From positions 1 to 7,890 of the forward strand of contig PWPP01000048.1 in NCBI GenBank assembly GCA_003558625.1: a DNA stretch of 7,890 nt, written 5' to 3'. How positions within the stretch are numbered: the first letter of the stretch is position 1; each line of letters begins with the position of its first letter. Below, piece after piece: positions 1 through 6,808 of the stretch. The translations under genes and the position numbers were made by a program. This DNA comes from Syntrophomonas sp. (GTDB lineage Bacteria; Bacillota; Syntrophomonadia; Syntrophomonadales; Syntrophomonadaceae). The notes below the pieces were generated by a model. That model saw only the letters and a list, made by a program, of their open reading frames with translations, ran no database searches and was not told the DNA's origin.

Positions 1-963
1 ACCCGCTTGCTTCGTTTACCCGCCAATACCCGGGACTTTTCTACGCAAGAACCCGAAACCCTTACACTCGATAATTACGGGGTTGCCATTCACGGGCAGG
101 GTTTTTCCCGGGCAGCCATCCTGGATGACATATCAAAAAATTATCCTGCGCCCCTCAGGGATTATTTCAACATCGGTCTTTTGCATACCTGTGCCACCGG
201 GAGAGAAGGGCACGAGAATTATGCCCCCTGCAGTATTCATGATCTGAAAAATAAAGGCTATGACTACTGGGCTTTGGGGCATGTGCACAAAAGAGAAATT
301 CTGGGCCGGGATCCCTATATCATCTTTCCCGGCAATACCCAGGGACGCCATATCCGGGAAGAAGGTGCAAAAGGATGTACTCTGGTCCAGGTCCAAGATG
401 GCAGGGTAATATCGGCTGAGCACCAGGCATTAGATGTTTTACGCTGGACGGTGGTCCATTTAGACATTGGCGGGCTCGATACCGTTGACGAGGTTATGGA
501 GCGGGCTATTGCCGGCTTAGAACATGAGATGGGTCAGGCCGAAGACCGCCTCCTGGCTTTGCGTATGATTATTACCGGAGCTAGCAGCATACACAACCAA
601 ATAGTACACCACCGGCAACGTATAAGCAATGATCTGCGGGTTGTAGCTGCAGAACGGGGGGCGGGCCAAATATGGTTGGAAAAAGTAAAAATAAAAACCA
701 GATCCCTGGCCAATAAAGAAGAGATCCTTGGCAGCAGCCCTGTTTCCGGCTTAATACGCTATATCCAGGAGTTAAGCCGTGATGAAAAACTTTTGCGCGA
801 TCTGGCTTCTGAATTGAAAAAAGACCTGCAAACGTTCCCTCATGAAATTTTTGATGGCGAATCAGACCTGGATAACAACGAATATCTCCGGGAATGTTTG
901 TCCGGAGCTGAAGAGCTGATTCTATCCCGGCTTTTGACAGGAGGGTTGGATCATGAAGATTAA
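1..963 (+). CDS. yhaO: YhaO/SbcD-type metallophosphoesterase (DNA repair exonuclease subunit), 5'-truncated
   Basis: Calcineurin-like metallophosphoesterase of the Mre11/SbcD/YhaO group, expected to be the nuclease subunit that partners the ATPase encoded next. The frame is open from base 1, so the gene starts upstream and the TTG at base 7 is not a credible start. 320 residues are visible; if it has the usual YhaO length of about 400, some 90-100 residues are missing, including the first metal-binding motifs (DxH, GD, GNHD). Seen here are the later motifs: the GLLHT histidine (bases 184-186), the GHVH motif in ALGHVHKRE (277-288), and the family-typical FPGNTQGRHIRE just after it, which closes the phosphoesterase core. 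The remaining C-terminal half (roughly bases 430-960) is helical and charged and would be the capping or partner-binding region. The 3' end overlaps the ATPase start by 11 bases, implying coupled translation. Substrate and polarity cannot be read from the sequence. Confidence 0.88.
   Translation, partial: TRLLRLPANTRDFSTQEPETLTLDNYGVAIHGQGFSRAAILDDISKNYPAPLRDYFNIGLLHTCATGREGHENYAPCSIHDLKNKGYDYWALGHVHKREILGRDPYIIFPGNTQGRHIREEGAKGCTLVQVQDGRVISAEHQALDVLRWTVVHLDIGGLDTVDEVMERAIAGLEHEMGQAEDRLLALRMIITGASSIHNQIVHHRQRISNDLRVVAAERGAGQIWLEKVKIKTRSLANKEEILGSSPVSGLIRYIQELSRDEKLLRDLASELKKDLQTFPHEIFDGESDLDNNEYLRECLSGAEELILSRLLTGGLDHED
939..945 (+). promoter_or_regulatory. Ribosome binding site of the YhaN-type ATPase, inside the upstream gene
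   Basis: AGGAGGG lies seven bases before the ATG at 953, which is ideal Shine-Dalgarno strength and spacing. It sits in the last codons of the upstream nuclease gene. It fixes the ATPase start, and with the 11-base overlap it points to co-expression of the two subunits. Confidence 0.85.
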
Positions 964-3900
964 GGAGCTTCACCTGGAAGCCTTTGGGTCTTTCAGCAAC
1001 TATATAATAAATTTTGCCCCTGGCGGTAACTTCAGCTTGATTTACGGAGAAAACGAAGCCGGAAAAACCACTGTGCTCCGCGCTATCAAGGATTTTCTTT
1101 ATGGAATCCCGGCAAGAAGTCCCGATGCCCACCATCATCTTCCTAAAAATCTGCGCCTTAAGGCCGTTTTAGAAATTGACGGTAAAGAAATAACCCTGAT
1201 CCGGCGCAAAGGCCAAAAGAATACACTGTTGGATGAAAACAACAACCCGGTTGACGATAGCATTTTACAACTGGATCCCATCCACCGCGAAGTGTTTTCC
1301 CTCATGTTTGGCATGGATCACCAAAGCCTGAGGCAAGGGGGAGAAAACCTTTTAGAAGGACAGGGTGTTCTGGGGGAAGCCCTCTTTGAGGCTGCCTCGG
1401 GTATCGGTGGCCTGCGAAAACTCTTTCGGGATTTGGATAATGAAGCGGGAACTCTTTATAAAATTAGAGCCTCAACCCCTGTTATCAATAAAGCCATAAA
1501 ACAGTACAAAGACGCCCAAACAAAAATGGCAGACTTGTCCCTAAAACCCCAAAAATGGCAGGAGCTCGAGCATAAGTATGAAACTCAAAAAAAGCAAGTA
1601 GATAAATTAAAGGAAAATGAACAGGCATTAATGCAAGAAAAATCTCGGCTAGAGAGGCTGGAAAACACGCTGCCCCTAGTAGCGGAACGGAAACACCTCC
1701 TGCAGAAAATACATTCCATGGGTGACATCCCGATTCTGCCACCTTCTTTCAAAGAAGAACGGATCCAACTAATCAATAAACGCAACACCGCGATCACAGA
1801 TCAAAAACAGGCGGCAGCAAGTAGAATAACCCTGGCAAAAGAACTATCTTTAATCATGATCCCCGAAAAACTCTTGGGTTTTGCCCCCGAAATCGCTGCC
1901 CTTTATGAACGCCTGGGCACATACCGTGACCATATTAAGGAAATCCCCACCCGGGAAGGTGAAAAGTCTAAGCTGCAGGAAGAAACTCGCTCTCTGCTGC
2001 GGCAACTGGACCCCTCCCTTTCTTCCCTGCAAGAGGCAGAAAAATTAAGGCTGCCCCATATCCTTGTCCGGGAAATAAAAGATTTAGCAGAGAACTATCC
2101 CCTGTTAAACCGGGAACACGTTTCCGCACAACAAGACGTAGAAAAATTGGAGCTCGCCCGGAAAGAAAAAATCAGACAAAAAAATAACATCGGTCCCAGA
2201 ATAAATTTTCTCCCCCTGCTTCATGCCCTTAACCGGGCCAGAAAGAAGGGAGATTTAGAAGAAGAGCTTAGAAAATATAACTCCAACGCTAATGCCCTGG
2301 AAAATCGACTAAAGCAAAAACTATATTCTCTGCCCCTTTGGTCAGGCACTCTGGAAGAATTGCTTCAATTACCCCTGCCTCTTATTGAAACCGTTCATTC
2401 CTATGAAATACAGTTCCGGGAGATCCAGAATAACCGAAAAAAAACAGAGAAGGAAATGGCAGTTGAAGAAATCAGGCTGGCGGAAAACAAGGACAAACTG
2501 ACCAGTCAGGAATTTGCAGTTCCTACAGAACATGAACTAGAAGAGGCCCGGAAATACCGGCAGCGTGGGTGGAACCTTGTTCGCCGGGCCTGGCTGGAAG
2601 GCAGGTGCGATGAAAAAGAAGTACAGGCCTATAGCGGGGATCACCAACCCCTGGAATCAGCCTATGAAACCAGTGTAACCAGGGCAGATGAGGTGGCTGA
2701 CCTGCTACGCTACCAGGCCAATCGGGTGGAACACAAAAAATTATTGCAGGCAGAAATCACCAAAGGCAACGAAACCATGGAGAAGCTCAATGCTGAAAAC
2801 GTAAAAACAGCGCATGACCTAACGAAACTAAACCAGGATTGGTCAGGGTTATGGGAGCATGCAAAAATTACTCCCCTCTCCCCCGGGGAAATGGTTCCCT
2901 GGTTACATCAGCGCCGGGAAATGATCACCGAGATGAGCAGGTTAAATGAAGAACGGACTGCAGAAAAAATGCTCCGGGAAAAAATAACCAGCCACAAGGA
3001 AGAAATCAGCCAGGAATTAAGGACTCTGGGCCAAGCAGGAGCAATAGACGCAGAAACCCTGGAAAAATTAATCGACCGGGCTCAGGAAATTTGTGACAGC
3101 TGCCAGAACACAGAAATTGAACTGAAAAATATCGAGGACATGTGTAATGAGTTAGAAAAGAATATAAAATTTGCAGAGACGAAAAAGCGAGAAACGGAAA
3201 ATCATTTAACCGCCTGGGAGCATAAATGGGCCCACGCGATAAAAAAGATGGGGCTGGAAGATAACGCATCAACCAAAGCAGTTTTGTCTTATTTGGAGCG
3301 GCTGGAAAACCTGTTTCATAAAATCGACGACCTGGCCCGCAAACAAATCCCGCTGGATAAAATGTATTTTGAAATAAATGCGTTTACAACCCGGCTGAAT
3401 ATGCTGCTGGAAAACGCGGCTCCTGACCTAAGACAGATGCCGCCAGATTCCGCCGTCACCCACCTCCAGAACCGGGTGACCAAAGCACAGCGGGATCAGG
3501 TTCAACGGAATAACCTAGAGCAACAGCACCAAAAAGCCCAGACAGCAGATACCAATGCAGCCAAAAGCATTGCCACGCTCAATGAAGCAATAAATGCGCT
3601 GCTGAAACAGGCCCGCTGCCATCAGGAGTCAGATTTACAAAAGGCAGAAGAAAAATCGGAACAATGGCTGCAATTAAGAAAAGATTTAACTGGACTGGAA
3701 GAGCAGCTGCTTGCGGCAGGCAGGGGGCGATCATTGGACAAAATAATCTCTGAAGCCGAAGCGGTTGATGGGGATACCCTGCCCGGAAAAATCGGGGAAA
3801 TCAACCAGGGTTTGATGCAGAACCGGGAAGACCTGGACCAATTAAACCAGGCCCTGGGAGCCATAAAAAAAGAATACCAGGAAAAAATTGGCGGAAATTC

Positions 3901-4459
3901 CCTGGCTGCAGTCGAGGCAGCCGAAGAAGCACAAAGCATCCTGGCCGAATTAAAATCACAAACCGAAGAATACTCCCGAATGCGGCTGGCCTCTATGGTT
4001 TTACGCCGGGGAATTGAGCGCTACCGGGAACAAAACCAAAGCCCGATGATTAAAAAGGCCGGAGACTTTTTTGCCCGCTTAACCCACAATTCGTTTGCCG
4101 GACTGAACGTCGATTTTGATGATAAGGACAACCCCGTACTCCTGGGCCTGCGTCCATCCGGGGCAAAGATTTCCGTTGCCGGCATGAGTGACGGCACCCT
4201 GGATCAACTATATTTATCTCTTCGCCTGGCCAGTCTGGAAAGATATTTGGAACAAAATAAGCCCCTTCCCTTTATACTAGACGATCTGCTGGTGAACTTT
4301 GATGATCCCCGGGCGGCTGAAACCCTTAAGGTCCTGGGTGAGTTTTCCCGGAAAACGCAGGTGCTCTTTTTCACCCATCATCATAGCCTTAAAGAACTGG
4401 CAAAGACTGCCATCCCCAGACTGCAGGAGGTGTCTCTGGCCCAGGGCAAGATGCAATAA
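953..4459 (+). CDS. yhaN: YhaN-type SMC/Rad50-like ATPase (SbcC-related), long form
   Basis: Large P-loop ATPase of the YhaN (COG4717-like) branch of the SbcC/Rad50 group, expected to drive and gate the nuclease encoded just upstream during DNA end processing. Residues 1-170 form the N-terminal head half: Walker A GENEAGKTT at 32-40, then the family-typical stretch around 115-150 (FSLMFGMDHQSLRQGG). Long charged coiled coils fill about 177-1035, with breaks such as GDIPILPPS near 257-265. A tryptophan-containing segment (RQRGWNLVRRAW, W540) and an alanine-aspartate segment (RADEVADLL, from 577) resemble conserved parts of long YhaN homologues. The C-terminal head half has an ABC-signature-like SVAGMSDGT (1074-1082), Walker B PLPFILDD (1104-1111), a D-loop NFDD (1115-1118) and a switch THHH (1141-1144). 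At 1168 residues it is longer than the Bacillus type (about 960, from memory). A single CxxC occurs at 714-717. It starts at an ATG with a strong binding site and overlaps the upstream gene. The family call is firm; the cellular role is by analogy. Confidence 0.92.
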   Translation: MKIKELHLEAFGSFSNYIINFAPGGNFSLIYGENEAGKTTVLRAIKDFLYGIPARSPDAHHHLPKNLRLKAVLEIDGKEITLIRRKGQKNTLLDENNNPVDDSILQLDPIHREVFSLMFGMDHQSLRQGGENLLEGQGVLGEALFEAASGIGGLRKLFRDLDNEAGTLYKIRASTPVINKAIKQYKDAQTKMADLSLKPQKWQELEHKYETQKKQVDKLKENEQALMQEKSRLERLENTLPLVAERKHLLQKIHSMGDIPILPPSFKEERIQLINKRNTAITDQKQAAASRITLAKELSLIMIPEKLLGFAPEIAALYERLGTYRDHIKEIPTREGEKSKLQEETRSLLRQLDPSLSSLQEAEKLRLPHILVREIKDLAENYPLLNREHVSAQQDVEKLELARKEKIRQKNNIGPRINFLPLLHALNRARKKGDLEEELRKYNSNANALENRLKQKLYSLPLWSGTLEELLQLPLPLIETVHSYEIQFREIQNNRKKTEKEMAVEEIRLAENKDKLTSQEFAVPTEHELEEARKYRQRGWNLVRRAWLEGRCDEKEVQAYSGDHQPLESAYETSVTRADEVADLLRYQANRVEHKKLLQAEITKGNETMEKLNAENVKTAHDLTKLNQDWSGLWEHAKITPLSPGEMVPWLHQRREMITEMSRLNEERTAEKMLREKITSHKEEISQELRTLGQAGAIDAETLEKLIDRAQEICDSCQNTEIELKNIEDMCNELEKNIKFAETKKRETENHLTAWEHKWAHAIKKMGLEDNASTKAVLSYLERLENLFHKIDDLARKQIPLDKMYFEINAFTTRLNMLLENAAPDLRQMPPDSAVTHLQNRVTKAQRDQVQRNNLEQQHQKAQTADTNAAKSIATLNEAINALLKQARCHQESDLQKAEEKSEQWLQLRKDLTGLEEQLLAAGRGRSLDKIISEAEAVDGDTLPGKIGEINQGLMQNREDLDQLNQALGAIKKEYQEKIGGNSLAAVEAAEEAQSILAELKSQTEEYSRMRLASMVLRRGIERYREQNQSPMIKKAGDFFARLTHNSFAGLNVDFDDKDNPVLLGLRPSGAKISVAGMSDGTLDQLYLSLRLASLERYLEQNKPLPFILDDLLVNFDDPRAAETLKVLGEFSRKTQVLFFTHHHSLKELAKTAIPRLQEVSLAQGKMQ

Positions 4460-4538
4460 AGCTTCTTCAACTTCACCAACATTTTGCCGCTGCCGGGAGA
4501 TTTACCACCTAACATAGAATAGGAGTAACAACCAAGTT
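4460..4538 (+). other. Short intergenic gap between yhaN-type gene and tex
   Basis: The 79-base gap shows no stem-loop followed by a T tract and no good -35/-10 pair that I can point to. Transcription from the nuclease-ATPase pair could therefore run into tex. Its only recognisable element is the ribosome binding site at its 3' end. Confidence 0.5.
4521..4525 (+). promoter_or_regulatory. Ribosome binding site of tex, unusually distant
   Basis: AGGAG precedes the tex ATG at 4539 with a 13-base spacer, longer than the usual 5-9. No other start is available: the frame has a TAG at 4515-4517, and none of the codons between it and 4539 is ATG, GTG or TTG. The N-terminal protein sequence from this ATG aligns with the family start. 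The start is therefore kept despite the weak spacing. Confidence 0.55.
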
Positions 4539-6671
4539 ATGGATAGTATTATTGCAGCGATTGCCCTGGAAAGCGGCATTGCCCAAAACAAAGTAGCTCC
4601 CACGGTAGCATTACTGGATGACGATAAAACCATTCCCTTTATCTCACGTTACCGCAAGGAAGTAACCGGTGAACTGGATGAAGTTTCGATCCGGCGGATC
4701 GATGAATTACTAAAATTATTCCGCCGCCTGGCCCAGCGCCAGAAAGAAGTACTGCGCCATATTGAGGAACAAGGCCAGCTCACCCAAAAATTGCGGGATA
4801 AAATCATGGCAGCCAACAGGCTTACCGAGGTAGAAGACCTCTATCGCCCCTTCCGCCCCAAACGCCGTACCCGAGCCTCCATGGCCAGGGACAAAGGACT
4901 TCAGGGACTGGCAGATTATATTCTGAACTGTCCGCCAACGGCAAATGTACAGCAGGAAGCAGAAAAATATATAAACGAGGAAGTGGATTCCCCCGCAGCC
5001 GCCCTGCAAGGGGCCCGGGATGTCATAGCCGAAACCCTGGCTGATGATCCGGATCTGCGCCAGGCGGCCCGCAAAATAAGCAGGAGATCCGGAGTGCTGG
5101 TAACCAAAGTAAAAGAGGAAAATAAAGAATCAGTTTATTCCATGTACTATGACTACCGTGAGCCGGTATCCCGCATCCCTTCACACCGGATTTTAGCCAT
5201 TAACCGGGCTGAAAAAGAAGACATTATCCGGGTGGCACTAAAACAGGACCAGGAAGGGATTTTGCAGATGATGATGCAAAAATCTTTAAAAGGCGGCCCG
5301 CCCCGGGAACAACTGACCCTCGCAGTCAGCGATGCCTGGAAGCGCTTATTGGCTCCGGCTATTGAGCGTGATATTCGTAATGAATTGACTGAAAAAGCCC
5401 AGACCCAGGCCTTACAGGTCTTTGCTCAAAACCTCCGCTCTTTGCTGTTACAAAAACCCCTAAAAGGCAAAACCATTTTAGGCATCGATCCCGCTTATCG
5501 CACCGGCTGCAAATGGGCCGTGGTCAATCCTAATGGTATGGTTCTGGAAATCGGGGTATTCTATCCTACTCCCCCCCGCAGCGAGATCGATAAAACCCGG
5601 GGCGTTCTAACGCGCCTGGTGGAAACATACCGGGTTGATGCCATTGCTATTGGCAATGGTACCGCCTCCCGGGAAACTGAGCATGTAATCGCCGGCTTTA
5701 TTCAACAAGCCTCTTTTCCTGATTTGGCTTACACCATCGTTAGTGAAGCCGGAGCCAGTGTATATTCCGCTTCAGCACTGGCCGCAGAAGAATTTCCCGG
5801 GCTGGACGTTTCTGAACGCAGTGCGGTCTCCATAGCCCGACGCATCCAGGACCCGTTAGCGGAGCTGGTAAAAATTGACCCTAAAAGCATCGGGGTGGGT
5901 CAATATCAACATGATCTCCCGGCTCGGCATTTGGAGGAAAGTCTAAACGCAGTGGTGGAATCAGCGGTAAATTACATTGGGGTTGACCTTAATACCGCCT
6001 CCCCGGCACTGCTAGCCTATGTGGCCGGAATTAACGCAGCGGTAGCAAAAAATGTGGTCCAATACCGGGAATCCCATGGTCCTTATCAAAAACGGCAGCA
6101 ATTACTCAACGTACCCCAGCTCGGCCCCAAAGCCTTTGAGCAGGCAGCGGGTTTTTTGAGGATCAGCGAGGGTCTAAACCCGTTAGATGCCACCTCCATT
6201 CATCCTGAATCCTACCCGCTAGTAACCAATCTCATAAACTGCCTGGAAGCCGATCTGCAAAATCCAGGCAGCCCAAATCTGCGGGATAAGCTGCAGTCAG
6301 CCGACCTAAAGCATGTAGCTGTAAGCCTGGAAGCCGGACTACCAACCCTGAATGACATCGTAGAAGCCTTGCTAAGACCGGGAAGAGACCCCAGGGAAGA
6401 TGTTCCCCCTCCGATTTTCAGGCAGGATGTATTAACCATGGATGCCATAGAGATCGGCATGGAATTAGAAGGGGTAGTGCGAAATGTCGTGGATTTTGGC
6501 GCCTTTGTTGATATTGGCGTCAAAACAGACGGACTGGTGCATATCTCTGAAATGTCCGTGCGTCACATCAGGCATCCCCTCGAAATCGTCTCGACCGGGG
6601 ATATCGTTAAAATCAGGGTGCTGAAAATTGACAGAGCACAGAAAAGGATTGCTTTAACCATGAAGCCATAG
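4539..6671 (+). CDS. tex: Tex family nucleic-acid-binding transcription accessory protein (S1 domain)
   Basis: Complete 710-residue Tex, a widely conserved cytoplasmic protein that binds nucleic acid and affects transcription; it is related to eukaryotic Spt6. Seen in order: an N-terminal helical region with the family motif TIPFISRYRKEVTGELDE (31-48) and LYRPFRPKRRTRA (101-113); a YqgF/RNase H-like domain (about 311-437) with GIDPAYRTGCK and IGNGTASRE (371-379); the highly conserved VSEAGASVYSASALAAEEFP (401-420) and DPKSIGVGQYQHD (447-459); a helix-hairpin-helix region (about 484-545) with DLNTAS and LGPKAFEQAAGFLRI; and a C-terminal S1 RNA-binding domain (about 638-709) with VVDFGAFVDIGVKTDGLVHIS. 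Its length is close to family norms and no motif is missing. The TAG stop is followed in frame by a TGA at 6690-6692. It lies 79 bases behind the ATPase gene on the same strand, so it may share a transcript, although tex is also found in many other contexts. Confidence 0.96.
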   Translation: MDSIIAAIALESGIAQNKVAPTVALLDDDKTIPFISRYRKEVTGELDEVSIRRIDELLKLFRRLAQRQKEVLRHIEEQGQLTQKLRDKIMAANRLTEVEDLYRPFRPKRRTRASMARDKGLQGLADYILNCPPTANVQQEAEKYINEEVDSPAAALQGARDVIAETLADDPDLRQAARKISRRSGVLVTKVKEENKESVYSMYYDYREPVSRIPSHRILAINRAEKEDIIRVALKQDQEGILQMMMQKSLKGGPPREQLTLAVSDAWKRLLAPAIERDIRNELTEKAQTQALQVFAQNLRSLLLQKPLKGKTILGIDPAYRTGCKWAVVNPNGMVLEIGVFYPTPPRSEIDKTRGVLTRLVETYRVDAIAIGNGTASRETEHVIAGFIQQASFPDLAYTIVSEAGASVYSASALAAEEFPGLDVSERSAVSIARRIQDPLAELVKIDPKSIGVGQYQHDLPARHLEESLNAVVESAVNYIGVDLNTASPALLAYVAGINAAVAKNVVQYRESHGPYQKRQQLLNVPQLGPKAFEQAAGFLRISEGLNPLDATSIHPESYPLVTNLINCLEADLQNPGSPNLRDKLQSADLKHVAVSLEAGLPTLNDIVEALLRPGRDPREDVPPPIFRQDVLTMDAIEIGMELEGVVRNVVDFGAFVDIGVKTDGLVHISEMSVRHIRHPLEIVSTGDIVKIRVLKIDRAQKRIALTMKP

Positions 6672-6690
6672 TACTTGAAAGAGCCTGAAT

Positions 6691-6720
6691 GATATTAAGT
6701 CCGTATAATTGTGTAAATTA
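6691..6720 (+). repeat. Probable left terminal inverted repeat of the IS256-family element
   Basis: The segment contains GTCCGTATAATTGTGTAAA, which resembles the terminal repeat of IS256 as I remember it. It lies about 90 bases upstream of the transposase start, which is where a left end is expected. The partner repeat is off the right edge, so the exact first base is unproven. Confidence 0.6.
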
Positions 6721-6732
6721 GTTTTTTAAAAT

Positions 6733-6753
6733 AGAGCGAGCCAAGATCGCTCT
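6733..6753. other. Hairpin in the insertion sequence leader
   Basis: AGAGCGA (6733-6739) and TCGCTCT (6747-6753) are perfect inverted arms of seven base pairs around a seven-base loop. On the + strand no T tract follows. On the - strand the stem is followed by ATTTT and then A-rich sequence, a poor terminator. A structure between the left end and the transposase start could limit transcription or translation entering from tex, as in other insertion sequences, but that role is inferred. Confidence 0.5.
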
Positions 6754-6765
6754 CCTCAGTTAGAA

Positions 6766-6779
6766 TGTTGTTGACAACA
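6766..6779. repeat. Short palindrome upstream of the transposase
   Basis: TGTTGT and ACAACA form perfect six-base arms around a two-base centre. The palindrome overlaps a consensus-like TTGACA hexamer (6771-6776), but no -10 follows at a suitable distance. It could be a protein-binding site or chance. Confidence 0.3.
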
Positions 6780-6794
6780 CACCAATACTGACTG

Positions 6795-6801
6795 AAGGAG
6801 G
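6795..6801 (+). promoter_or_regulatory. Ribosome binding site of the IS256-family transposase
   Basis: AAGGAGG lies seven bases before the ATG at 6809. It is a near-perfect Shine-Dalgarno sequence that fixes the transposase start. Confidence 0.85.
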
Positions 6802-6808
6802 AGAGAAA

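Noticed and set aside
7..9. TTG as the start of the phosphoesterase gene
   Set aside because: The frame is open from base 1, and the protein from here lacks the essential N-terminal metal-binding motifs, so the gene is simply cut by the window edge.
581..1138. A 185-codon - strand frame across the nuclease-ATPase junction
   Set aside because: It is antisense to two well-supported coupled genes, and its sequence has no recognisable family.
4299..4517. A 72-codon + strand frame across the end of the ATPase gene
   Set aside because: It overlaps the Walker B and switch region of the ATPase in another frame, has no ribosome binding site and no recognisable product.
5571..5577. Run of seven C bases in tex as a possible frameshift site
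   Set aside because: The reading frame and conserved motifs continue intact on both sides, so there is no sign of slippage or error.
6704..6709. Perfect TATAAT as a promoter -10
   Set aside because: No -35 lies 16-18 bases upstream; the nearest candidate, TTGAAA at 6675-6680, is 23 bases away. The hexamer is part of the IS256-type terminal sequence.
6771..6776. TTGACA as a transposase promoter -35
   Set aside because: The bases where a -10 should fall (about 6794-6799) are the ribosome binding site, not an AT-rich hexamer.
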